DNA from: Bretschneidera sinensis
Lineage: Eukaryota; Streptophyta; Magnoliopsida; Brassicales; Akaniaceae
Assembly (NCBI GenBank): GCA_023935145.1
Contig: CM043705.1
Span: forward strand, 24,971,290 to 25,035,289
Direction: 5' to 3'
Length of the DNA: 64,000 nucleotides
The translations under genes were made by a program, and so were the position numbers. Numbering within the stretch: position 1 is the first letter of the stretch; each line of letters opens with the position of its first letter. The notes under the pieces were generated by a model that saw nothing but the letters and a program-made list of their open reading frames with translations, did no database searches and was not told the DNA's origin. This document shows, in pieces, positions 45,148-56,081 of this stretch.

Positions 45148-46559
45148 TGATTACGCTTAAACTAATACACGGTTATTATGTATAGTTGAGGTGTCGATCC
45201 CACGAGGAAAAGCGAACTATAAGAGAAGATGTAAACTTTAATACGAAACGATAAAATCCAAATGAGTAAATCTGAGTTTGATAAGGAAATAGTGTGAAGG
45301 AGTTGTGTAATTATAATGAAGAATATAATAGAGAGATAACAAGGTTCCGGGAATCCTCCCTCGATTTGTTGCCTTATTCCAATCTCGATTCAATTGTTTT
45401 TATCTCGATTACTAGTTTCACATCCCAAACAAGCAATCGGCAAATATTCAATCAAAGCATATGAAAACCCTAATGTAATTGCTATGAATCACTCATGATT
45501 TTCGATTCAAGCAAACATGACCTATCTTATAGATTTATCAAGAAACAATAATATATCTCAATGAAAATATCGCAGTAATGGACAAACCTAAAAGATTTAT
45601 CTACCGAAATTAATCACATCCAAACAACTTGACATAAGAAGAGCTTGACTAGACTTATATAGAGAAGAAGCATGCAATCACCGGATTAAGAAAATCTAAG
45701 ATAAGAAGAACATAAAGTGCAACTGTCACATGAACCTAAATTCTTCTTGTTTAATCAAAGAGTAAATCATAAACAATGTTTTAACAATAAATCTAAACTA
45801 CAACTGAATCAATAATGGAAAATAAGAATAACTACACCTAGGGATTCATCCCTTCGCCTTGCTTGGAGATTAGTTGGCTATGGGGCTCATGCTTGAACAC
45901 TGTAATGGAGAAGAACGTCAAGCTCTCTCCTCTATTTCTAGCCTCCAAAAAAATTTTATTTATCAAACCCTAAGTGATCAATTTATAATACAAAGGTCCA
46001 AGGGTGTTTTGGGTCTAAACAATCAACTGAAACCCTAATTAGGAAAAAAGGGGTTCGTGTGCGCGCCACGGCTCTCACTTACTCACACCGTGGCTCTGTC
46101 TGGTCTTTGGCTAGGTGAGCTTCTGGGCATCGCTGCCCAGCCTAGTCTAGGTCATGGCACACACTGGTGCTGACTTATGAAGACTCTGGGTGCCACGGCT
46201 CAGCCTGGTCTAGGCCGTGGCGCACACTGATGGCTTCCTTGCTCTTTTGGGCTTGGTTCTGGAGGCCGAAGCTTAGACTTCTTCAGGCCATAGCAACCAT
46301 ACTTGAGAATTGGTTTCTCTTCATTTTGTCCTTCCACAACCATGCCCTCACTCGAATGTGCATCGAAGCATCATGCTTTAAGCTATGATAGCTTTCTATC
46401 TCTTTTGAACTCAAAGTACCTGAAAATGCACCGAAATAAGTTAATAATCCAAGAATATCACTTTAGAGTTATAAGGTATAAAAGTGTAATTCAAACCTCG
46501 ATCAACCCTAAAATGCTAACAAATAAGTACTATTAAAATGCATTTTATGACTCTCATCA
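45148..46559 (-). repeat. 3' LTR of element G
   Basis: 1,412 bp, TGATTACGCTTAAAC to GACTCTCATCA on plus. Minus U3 carries GC-rich repeats (GCCGTGGCGCACACTG and CCAGCCTAGTCTAGG types, 46300-46056), then TATA TATTATAAAT near 45990-45981. The U5-side hairpin is at 45406-45439. Confidence 0.92.
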
Positions 46560-46595
46560 TAACCCCCAACTAGCTTATTGCTAGTCCCTAGAAAT
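46560..46595 (-). promoter_or_regulatory. Hairpin and 3' polypurine tract of element G
   Basis: Minus strand ATTTCTAG-GGA-CTAGCAAT (46595-46577), the 8-bp stem with one mismatch, then GTTGGGGGTT before the LTR. Confidence 0.78.
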
Positions 46596-48053
46596 TCAAG
46601 CGAAAACAAGACAATATGAAATGAATTCTATAGTTGGGATCAAAACAAAGTAGAGAAATGTTAGTGTTAAACCAAGAGTAATTCACCTTTTGTCTCAAAA
46701 TCGTATATAACACATAGCTCATAGAATCATTAAATATCACCCAAGTCCAAAAGTAATCCAAACATCAATCTTAAAATTGTTATCGACTCTTAACATCCAT
46801 CTTACCACAATCCATTAATCCGAACACCCGAATGATTTTATGCATAACATTCATGAATACAAGTCTTGGCCTATAAAATATTTAATTTACGTGACATCAA
46901 TCACAAAAACAAGCTCCATAGGCTCACTTTTCAAATCACACTACATCGCATCAATAGGTCTTTAATAAGCTTGTAACGTTAGGCTAAGGTAAAGGTTAAA
47001 AAAGAACGGGAAGGATTCAACAAGTAAAAGAACTCAATCTTTTAGTTTTAAACACAACCACTTTAAGCACTGGATAACCTTACTTCAACACCCAACTCTT
47101 TCAACCATTTTTCGAGCATTTCTCTAAACAAATCACCATTTTTTTTCTTTTCTTCTTTCTTTGCCATAATTCACTTCTTTTTCTTTCTTTTTTTTTATTT
47201 TTGCCTAAGACCATTCACCTCCTTTTTCATTTTTTTTCTTTTATTTTCCACAACCCCCAACTTATCTCATTTAATGTACTTGGGTTATGGTAATAGTATT
47301 TTTTTCATATTTCCATCCTTACTCCTCTTAAGTGCTTCTCAACAAATGTGTATAACTAAGTTCTTTTAAAAGAAAGGTAGGGATAAAATATTTTTAGGCT
47401 CATAAAGGTAAGTAAATGAGTTATCAAAAGAAACAAGGCTCAAATTCTTTTTTAAGAAAAAGGCTCAAATAGGTGACTAGTGATAAATATTGCAAGGGTA
47501 GGTTGAAAGGCTTAAACGGTCCAAAAATGGCCTACATCATATCCTAAGTAATGTGCATTCGAGGAATTCACCTCAAGTGATTATCAAATAAGTTCTAGAG
47601 CTTGTCGAAACTGTAAAAATATTCACAAAAACAATCGCATATAAAACTTCTCTAAATGTTTTAGACTAATCATGCAATCTTACTGCAAACTAGAGTCTCA
47701 AATCAAATGAAGATTGATACTTAAATTATTCTCAAATCGAAGCAAGATTTAACTTCTTCTAAGTGCTCTATGCTATCTCAATTAAGTTCATATCATTGAC
47801 ATATGAATTACTTCCAAGGCTAACACAAAGCATGCTAAGAACAAACAAAAAGGAAAAAAAAAAAAACAAAAAAAAAAAAAGAGGGAGGTGACGCCCAACA
47901 ATTCAATGTATGCAATAAGAAATGTGTTTTCTCCACTCCCAACTTAAAATAAGCATTGTCCTCAATGTAAAAGCAAAAAATAAGGAAACTCCCTTTTTAA
48001 ACAAAGGTGTGTGGAGCCGAAAGCTGTGCACGACCAATTGAACTGTTGCGCAT
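46596..48053 (-). other. Non-coding 3' region of element G, distal part
   Basis: Collinear with A and E 3' regions. Central module on minus: CATTG-AGGA-CAATG (47967-47954), then AAGTTGGGAGTGG. A-rich tracts at 47850-47880. No ORF of note. It ends at the target duplication CGCAT (48049-48053) of H. Confidence 0.75.
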
Positions 48054-49243
48054 TGATAAGTGCTTAAATATTCATTAAGCACCTTAATTTACATTTGTTA
48101 AGCTCTTATTTTGCGTATTTTATTCCATTGTACTTCCTTTTTGTGTTTTCTGTGTTTTTATTAGGTTTTTAGAAGAAAGGAAGCATTTTGGAACTCAAAG
48201 AGCAAAACTGGAATTGGGAGCTGCAGAAGAGTGCGATCGAGCGCACCAGCACTCGTGCGCACAAGGAGAAGGCTCGAGCGCAAACTCATGCGATCGAGTG
48301 CACACGCATCAGTGAAACATCAAAACAATTGTTCCTATTTTTGAAAGTAGGGTTAGAGACCTATTCTGGAAATTAAGATTTCCAAATGTCCTTAGAACCC
48401 TGTAAATAGACTTGTAAAACAGAAACAGTATCTCCCCTTTTAGTTTGAGTTTTAGGTAGGGAGGCAAGAGGCCAAAGGGGATTTCACAGAAGAATTGATA
48501 TATGTAACTAAACTTTTAGTAGGGCTTGGTTGAAGCCCTAATTATGTTTAACTAATAATTCAGTATTGGTGCCTTTGCAATATTTATGTTGTGATTCTTG
48601 ATTGATTAATGCTTGTTTTTATTTAAATTCCTCATATGTGTGTGTCTGATCAACGTATGCATGTGGTATGGATTAGTTAGTTGAATCGATTTGGATGACC
48701 GAGTCCTAGGTTCAACAATAGTAACAAAAGATATCTTATCCAGATTCTTGGGTTAATCAACATGGGAAATCAGGAGTGGACCAAGCCCTAGGTTTCGTAT
48801 GGTTGTCGATTTCCACAGATCCTATGCTCTCTTAAGGAACAACTCAGTATACACCATGTTGAATCCCTTAAGAGAGAAAAGAGTTAGAGTATACACCATG
48901 CCTAACTCGTTGCTTAGGGAAATCAATAGCCTAAGGAGTGGACCAAGCCTTTAGGTTGACAACCAGCAGGTATTCATAGCATGAGTAGAGCATTGGCATA
49001 TTGTTTTGTTGGGGTAGCATGATTAGTGGTGGATACCAAGTCCCTACACCTTTATCATTATTATTAATCTAGACTCAACATTTATTTCTATCTATTTTAC
49101 TTTGTGAAATTAATTCTAAATCGAAATTCACCAATCGCTGTAGAAATGATCTCGCACTTGCACACTATGCTACTGTAGACCTTGTGCACTTGCAAGTAAA
49201 ACAAGTGCAATTATTTACTTATTTATTTAGGTAACGCACAACA
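48054..49243 (+). repeat. 5' LTR of element H
   Basis: 1,190 bp, TGATAAGTGC to GCACAACA. Iterons TGCGATCGAGCGCAC etc. at 48231-48305, decayed TATA near 48400. Shorter than the 3' LTR by about 73 bp from several deletions (for example near 48450-48490). Confidence 0.92.
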
Positions 49244-49590
49244 AGTCTTAATATTCGTTAGTAATTTTTATTTTTATTTTTTCTGTTATGTTTTATTTTC
49301 TTTATCAAACAACCCTAATTTTTTTCGTCTTTTGTTTTTTGTTTTTCTGTTTTTGTTCAGGTGTTCAGCAGAGGAGTTTCTGTCCTCATTGCGATCGAGC
49401 GCACTAGTGTAGCGCTCAAGCGCAGGAAGAACAACGATCGAACATAGTTCAAGGTGCGCTCGAGTGCAAAAGGTCCAGAGAGTACCCGAGCAGCAGTCTT
49501 GAAACTACTGCACTGAAGCGGTTCAACTGATTCATGCAAGGGCTTTGATCCAAATATCCAATCTTCTTTCCACTCAATACATAGCAAGTA
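49244..49590 (+). other. Leader of element H
   Basis: Where F has its primer site, H reads AGTCTTAATATTCGTTAG, with no resemblance to a tRNA 3' end. A U-rich stretch then ends TTTTGTTCAG at 49360 (acceptor-like), followed by iteron motifs (CGATCGAGCGCAC, GCGCTCAAGCGCAG, TGCGCTCGAGTGC) at 49390-49468. Confidence 0.6.
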
Positions 49591-50481
49591 AATGGTGGAT
49601 TTCCAAATTGGTTGGATGCTATGGAAAGAAAGATAGATATGCTTGTAAAACGCACGACTATGCAGAACATCTCTCCTCGTCCATAAGCTACACAACTCCA
49701 GGTATGTGCTATATGTTCTAATGTTAATCACACTTCTGAAACTTGCCCTGTGTATTACTTTGCAGATCCAGAGCAAGTAAACTATGTGGGACCAAACAAC
49801 TATCATTCCAAGAATAATGCATATACAAATACCTACAATCCTGGATGGTGAAACCACCCCAACTTCTCGTGGAACAACGATCAAAATGCCTTGAACCTTC
49901 AAGGGCAGCAAAGGAACTCCCAACCAGCAGCCCAATCAGTTCCGGAATCAAGAGATATTGACCTAGAGAGCATTGTGAGGCAACTGGCAGCTCAGCAACA
50001 ACAACTGATAACTTTACAAGAACAGTTCGTGGCAGAGGAAATACAATTTCGGACTGAGCAAAGACAAATTAATGCCAAGCATGAGCAAGCTATTCAAAGA
50101 CTAGAGGTGAAAATGGGGCAATTGGCTAAGGAGCTAAGTGAAAGAAAACAGGGAGAATTTCCAGCCCATCACGTTAATCCATTAGAAACTGCTCTTACCT
50201 ATAGTGTCACAAGATCGGATTTTGAGCCCGAATGTAAGGATGTTACTGATGACATCATTGAAACTATAAACCTTCTTGAGGCCCCTCCAAAGCATCCAAG
50301 TAAGTACACTGATCCATTTGACACTTTTGTGCCTTTTAATACCACTTTTTTCCCTTTTATTGTCCAGGCACCAAATTTAGAGTTGAAGCAATTGCCGAAG
50401 CATTTGAGTTATGCTTATATGGGAGAGACTAAGACACTACCTGTGCTAGTTGCTGCAAATCTTAGTTTTGGGAAAGAATAA
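49591..50481 (+). pseudogene. gag: gag C-terminus joined to pol linker in element H
   Basis: One frame with stops near 49684 and at 49849-49851. Intact zinc knuckle CAICSNVNHTSETC (about 49708), NTYNPGW followed by the TGA, a Gln-rich coiled coil (open from 49891), then directly the linker between protease and RT (FEPECKDVTDDIIETINLLE, LELKQLPKHLSYAYMGETKT), ending SFGKE-stop at 50479-50481. Protease was removed by one deletion and RT to integrase by a second, since the post-pol stem-loop follows six bases later. Confidence 0.88.
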
Positions 50482-50486
50482 GGCAC

Positions 50487-50628
50487 GGTCCGACTGAAGA
50501 CATTAAACTTAGCGCTCATGGGAGGCACCCCACAACTCATCCTTTTATTTTTATAGTTTTACATATTTATTGTTATTTATTTATTTTTAGTACTTCTATT
50601 TTTCCCGTATTATGTTAATTTTTTTTAG
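50487..50628 (+). promoter_or_regulatory. Post-pol module (H), stem decayed
   Basis: GGTCCGACTGAAGACA corresponds to the stem-loop of other elements but pairs poorly. AGCGCTCATGGGAGGCACCC is intact, followed by a U-rich stretch ending TTTTTTTTAG at 50628. Confidence 0.5.
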
Positions 50629-51848
50629 GGACAATGTGTGCATCCGTTCAAGTTTGGGGGTGTGCTATGAGCCATACGAGCCCAGCCAGTTCTCTATCTC
50701 TTAGGTCAGATCTTTTCATGATAGTCACACATTAGGGACAATGTGTAATTTAAGTTTGGGGGTATGGGAGACATACTCACACACCTTGTCCCAGTTTTTT
50801 TTTATTATTATTGAAAAGATAAATGCATGTTCATATTGTTTTGAAAATTTTGGTTGATTTAAACAAATATTATGATAAGATTTCATCAGTAAGCTTAAAA
50901 TATTGAACACATGGTCTAAATAATAATGTTTTAAAAGTTTAATTACTTACTTTAAGGTATTTAAGAATTCAAAAGTTTGATCTAAATCTGACACGAGCAC
51001 ATTAGCACATAATTATGTGGGGTATGACATGTAATTTTAATTTGTGTGTTTCCTTGGCTTAACTATAACCGGATGACTTGTTAAATGAACACTTTGGCAT
51101 AGAAAAATAGAAAATTTTTATTGCACAAAAAGAGAAAATAAAATGCTCCTAATGATCATTAAATAAACTTTCCACTGAGTAACTGACCTCTTGCCTCAGT
51201 AAGCAGTGAGTGTTCACGTCAAAAGGTTGGAATTGTGCTTATAATGATCATTAAAATACAGTTTCCACTGAGTAACTGGACATCATGCCTCAGTAAGCAG
51301 TGAGTGTTCACGTCAAAAGGTGAAATTTTGCTTGGCGGCATTAAGACCAGTTAGTTTCGTAGCCTTTTTTACTCGAGTTAGTTAGTCCTTAGGGGTGTCT
51401 TTACACCTAATGCCCTAAAATCATCTGGTTTAGGAGTCATTGGCTAAACACTCGCTACATTGGTCAATTAGAAAGCTTAAGGGAACTTAACATGGAAAAA
51501 ATCTCATAATAAAAGAAAAAAAAATAAACAAAACTATGCCATTATTGTTCATTCTAATAGGAAACTCAATGAATATTAAGACACCAAAACATTACACATT
51601 GGAGTTATTTGGAAGTCTCATCTTTTATATGCTAATTCACCACACACTAAGTCAGACTTATGATGCTTTAACTAGCCTCGAGTAAGTGATTAGGTTTTAA
51701 AACTCTTATTCATTGCAAAGATGTGTTTATATTTTGAGCCTACTCATGAATAAATATCATCGTTTTGTGTGCGACCCCAAATTTTTAGATATCATAACTG
51801 ATGGATTTATCTTTGCGTCTTTGTTTTTCATTTAGTTTTTAGATTCGT
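50629..51848 (+). other. Non-coding 3' region of element H
   Basis: TTCAAGTTTGGGGGTG near 50658. Central module ACACATT-AGGGAC-AATGTGT (50727-50746, 7-bp stem), then AAGTTTGGGGGTATGGGAG (50752-50770). The repeat phrase CAGTAAGCAGTGAGTGTTCACGTC type occurs twice (about 51198 and 51290). No ORF. Confidence 0.7.
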
Positions 51849-51885
51849 ATTGCTAAGGGACTAGCAATATATAAGTTTGGGGGTG
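51849..51885 (+). promoter_or_regulatory. Hairpin and 3' polypurine tract of element H
   Basis: ATTGCTA-AGGGAC-TAGCAAT (51849-51868), then AAGTTTGGGGGTG (51873-51885), directly before the LTR. Confidence 0.85.
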
Positions 51886-53148
51886 TGATAAGTGCTTAAA
51901 TATTCATATTTAAGCCCCTTAATTTACATTTGTTAAGCTCTTAGTTTGCGTATTTTATTCCATTTTACTTCCTTTTTGTGTTTTCTGTGTTTTTATAGGT
52001 TTTTGGAAGAAATGAAGCATTTTGGAACTCAAATAGCAAAACTGGAACTGGGAGTTACAGAAGAGTGCGATCGAGCACAGTACTTGGTGTGATTGAGCAC
52101 AGAAGCACTCATGCACACAAGGAGAAGGCTCGAGCGCAAACTCATACGATCGAGTACACATGCATCAGTGAAACATCAAAACGGCAGTTCCTATTTTGGA
52201 AAGTAAGGTTAAAGACCTATTTTGGAAATTAGGGTTTCCAAGTATCCTTAGAACCCTATAAATAGACTTGTAAAACACAGAAACAATATCTCTTTTTTTA
52301 GTTTGACTTTTAGGTCGGAAGGCTAGAGGGGATTTTACAGAAGAATTAACGACTCTTCAATGGAGCTCTCTTGGGTTTCTTCTTTCCTTTATTTTATTAT
52401 GTGTAACTAAACTTTTAGTAGGGCTTGGTTGAAGCCCTAATTATGTTTAACCAATAATTAAATATTGGCACCTTTGCAATATTTATGCTATGATTCTTGA
52501 TTTGATTAATACCTATTTTTATTTAAATTCCTCATATATGTGTGTCTGATCAACGTATGCATGTGGTATGGATTAGTTAGTTGAATCAATTTGGATGACC
52601 AAGTCCTGGGTTCAACAATAGTAACAAAAGATATCTTATCCGGATTTTTGGGTTAATCAACATGGGAAACTGGGAGTGGACCAAGCCCTAGGTCTCGTGT
52701 GGTTGTCGATTTCTATAGATCCTGTGCTCTCTTAAGGAACAACTCGGCATACACCATGCTGAATCCCTTAAAAGAGAAAAGAGTTAAGTATACACCATGC
52801 CTAACTCGTTGCTTAGGGAAATCAATAGCCTAAGGAGTGGGCCAAGCCCTTAGGTTAACAACCAGCAGGTATAAATAGCATGAGTAGAGCATTGGCATAT
52901 TGTTTTGTTGTGGTAGCATGATTAGTGGTGGATACCAAGTCCTTACGCCTTTATCATTATTATTAATCTAGACTCAACATTTATTTTTATCTATTTTTAC
53001 TTTGTGAAATTAATTCTAAATTGAAATTCACCAATCCTTGTGGAAATGATCTCGCACTTGCACACTATGCTACTGTAGACCTTGTGCACTTGCAAGTAAA
53101 ACAAGTGCAATTATTTACTTATTTATTTAGGTAGATAAATGCACAACA
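51886..53148 (+). repeat. 3' LTR of element H
   Basis: 1,263 bp, TGATAAGTGC to GCACAACA. Iterons at 52064-52165, TATA box TATAAAT at 52257-52263. It differs from the 5' LTR by roughly 5% by eye plus indels. Confidence 0.93.
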
Positions 53149-53308
53149 CGCATATTTGTCCCTGAAAAAGAAATACGAAGGTAATACTGGAAAACAACAA
53201 AATAATAATAATAAACAAGAAAAAGAAATATAGAAAAAAATGATAAATTAAAGGATATGTTGTGGGGTGCCTCCCATGAGCGCTAAGTTTTACGTCTTCA
53301 GCCAGACG
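53149..53308 (-). promoter_or_regulatory. Post-pol stem-loop module (G)
   Basis: Minus strand CGTCT-GGCTGA-AGACG (53308-53293), perfect 5-bp stem, then AGCGCTCATGGGAGGCACCC, U-rich sequence and TTTCTTTTTCAG at 53162. H is inserted just downstream. Confidence 0.58.
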
Positions 53309-54808
53309 CTGCACCACTCTCACTATTGGCTTCATTGTGGTGCTGAAGATAAGACTTCAAACTCAATGGCCTCAATGCTAATATTTTGGCAAGGAATACT
53401 TAAAGTCCACTACATGTGGCTTAAGTGTTCTTGGTGTTGCCTATTTACTATCAGCAGTAGGGTATTTGATTCCCGCATCCATGTGACTTCTCTCAAGCAA
53501 CTCCTCAAAGCATGGTTGCCATGATTTCTTAATAAATTCCTTTGACTTATCAAAAACATCAACAACATTAACGGTATGGGGATAAATTGAAGAATCATCG
53601 CACTCAAAATTATTAGGAATGAATTCCAAAGAGTTAGAATTATCTTTAATGTACTCATCCTCTTCATGTGGCTGCCTTGAGACTCGAAAAACATTTACCT
53701 CTAGAGTCATATTTCCAAATGATAATTTCATTAGACCATTCCTACAATTAATTAGGGCATTGGCGGTGGCAATGAATGGTCTTCCAAGTATCAAATGAAT
53801 TTTTGACTTCGTATTCACAGTAGAAACGATATCTAAAACCAAAAAGTCAACAGGATAGTAGAACTTGTCAATTTGCAATAAAACATCTTCCACAATACCT
53901 CTTGGTTTTCTTACCGATCTATCCGCTAATTAAAGTACCACGGAGGTTGGTTTGATCTCACCTAGACTGAGCTGTAAGTACATGGAGTATGGCATAAGGT
54001 TCACACTAGCACCCAAATCTAGCAATGCTTAGCCATAAGATTTGTTTCCAATTTGGCAAGCCACCGTTGGACAGTCCAGATCTTTATATTTGAGCGGTGT
54101 CTTACTATCAATTACTGCACTTGCTTGCTCCATTAAGAATGTCATCTTCTTCACATTGTGCCTCCTCTTGAGTGTGCATATATCCTTGATGACTTTAGCA
54201 TAGTTGGGAACCTGTTTTATAACATGAAGAAGAGGGAGGTTAATTTTATCATGCTGAAGTTATTTAAGAATCTCACCTTTTAATGCTGAATTTCTCTCCT
54301 TAGGTTTAAGGAGAGCTTAAGGGAAAGGCACTGGTGGACAATAATCATCATGGGCCTCTTATTCCTTGGGGGCTTCATCCTTGTTGCTCACAGTATTAGG
54401 AATCAAGTGTGATGGTAGAGTGGGTCCATCAATTTTCTTACCACTGCGAGTGATTATGGCATTAACCTCTCTAACATTTTGATTTTCAGGTTCGGAGGTT
54501 TGTGCCATATGTTGTCCCTGTGGATTAGGTTGTGCCTATGAGGGAAAATGACATTGCTCTTGAACCGTCAAGAAACTAGTCAACTTGATGAGTTGACTCT
54601 TTATCATCTTTTGTTCCACTTTGATCACTTGTTGCTCCTCTAGCAACTGTTGATTTATCTTGCCTTGCTCTTCCACACCCTTAGCATGTACCTACATAAA
54701 TGACTTAAACATATCTTCTAAAGGTAAAAATTATAGAGGTGCATTAGATGAGGTTGCTTCCAGCTGCCATTGGGTACTAGGTTGGGCAAGAGGTTGTATA
54801 TCGGATCT
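53309..54808 (-). pseudogene. Protease and truncated RT start of element G
   Basis: Pre-protease linker (54150-54300) decayed with stops. Protease active site DLGAS intact near 54010, a stop near 53930, then 53441-53893 open: EDVLLQIDKFYYPVDFLVLD, LGRPFIAT, acidic linker, FEELLERSHMDAGIKYPT. At HMDAG the linker jumps to the start of RT, and after DSK-stop the rest of pol is gone. The same joint occurs in A at about 2005-2062. Confidence 0.88.
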
Positions 54809-55930
54809 TCAACAAAAATTAGGGTGATTCTTCCAACCAGGATTGTAGGTGTTAGAGTAGGGTGAGTCTGGTTTCCTAAAGGGTATACCTAAAGCATTAC
54901 ACTCTCCCTTTATCTCAAAATAAGCTGGACAATCTTTAGGTAAATGATCTACCCCATTACACATAAAACAAGGTTTATGGGACTCTATCCTAGCAACTGG
55001 TTTGGGGGTTCTAGCATCCTTGGTTTTTAAGGTTTCAATTTCCTTAGTTAGGGCCTCTAAATGGGCTTTAAGGCTGTCCTCTTCCTTAAGTTGATAAATC
55101 CCAACGGGTTGATTTCTCCTAGTACTTTCCATGGCATTCGGTCCTGACCAAGTGTGGGCTTTTTCTGATAGGTCATCTAGGAAATCTATGGCTTGGTCGG
55201 GATCTTTTGAAGAAAATCCCCATTGCACATCATTTCTATGAACTATCTTTCCCTGCTTAGGAGTACAGAAATAGCTAACTACCCGCCAACTCTCATACCA
55301 ATGGTGTGGACAAGAATTCAAAAGGTCCTTGAAACATTCCCAAACTTGATATAAGGTTTCACTCTCCTTTTGTGCAAAGTTTGAGATTTGTCTCTTGAGG
55401 TTGTTGATCTTATGGGTTGGGAAGTGCTTTTGGAAGAAAACTAGGGTCATCTCATCCCAACTACCTATAGACCTAGGTCTTAACGAGTACAGCCAAACCT
55501 TGGCCTTTTCCTTAAGTGAAAAAGGGAAAAACCTAAGTTTGACGGTGTCTACCATATCAGCCCTACCTTGAAAGGTTGATACTACCTCCTCAAATTCCCT
55601 AATATGGATATAGGAGTTTTCATTCTCAAACCCATAGAAGGTTGGTAGAAATTGGATTATGCCCGGCTTGAACTCAGGTTGTTGAACATTAGGGGGGAAA
55701 ATGAGACAAGATGGTGTGGCCGTTCGGCTAAGGTGCAAGTAGTCTTTAAGTGTCCTAGCAACATTTTCATTATGATTTTCGGCCATGTTAACAAAATCCT
55801 CTAAATTCTCAAATGGATGTGCACTATGGTTTGATCTAGGTAAGGTTTCACTGACGGACATGGAAAGAGAAGGTAACTCTATTTTAGGTCTTTTAATGAA
55901 CCTACCTCGCGAATCTCTCGGTCTATGCAT
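54809..55930 (-). pseudogene. gag: gag of element G
   Basis: 373 codons from ATG 55930 (MHRPRDSRGRFIKRPKIELP). Retrotrans_gag domain at about residues 95-220 (PTFYGFENENSYIHIREFEE, KAKVWLYSLRPRSIGSWDEM, NNLKRQISNFAQKESETLYQ). A short double frameshift garbles about 20 residues near 55200-55260 compared with A. Intact zinc knuckle CFMCNGVDHLPKDC at about residue 320. Ends at the conserved NPGWKNHPNF. Confidence 0.93.
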
Positions 55931-56059
55931 ACACTAAAGGAATTAGCGGGAAATAAATAAAACAGAAAGAAAAAAATTAGAAAATCAAAACAAAGGGCAA
56001 AGAACGATATTACCGTCTTGTCTCAAAGTTGACAATCTTCCTTGTACTTAAGCGTGTTT

Positions 56060-56076
56060 ACCCGGCAATGGTGCCA
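56060..56076 (-). other. Primer binding site of element G
   Basis: Minus strand TGGCACCATTGCCGGGT, five bases from the LTR end. tRNA-Asp type with three transitions. Confidence 0.82.
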
Positions 56077-56081
56077 AAATT

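Larger units (their letters stand above)
48054..53148 (+). mobile_element. Element H: short non-autonomous F-family element
   Basis: 5,095 bp inserted in the 3' region of G with perfect target duplications CGCAT (48049-48053 and 53149-53153). 5' LTR 48054-49243, gag remnant 49591-50481, post-pol module, 3' region, polypurine tract, 3' LTR 51886-53148. The N-terminal gag, protease, RT, RNase H, integrase and env-position ORF are absent, and the primer site is not recognisable. It is an internally deleted relative of F. Confidence 0.95.
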
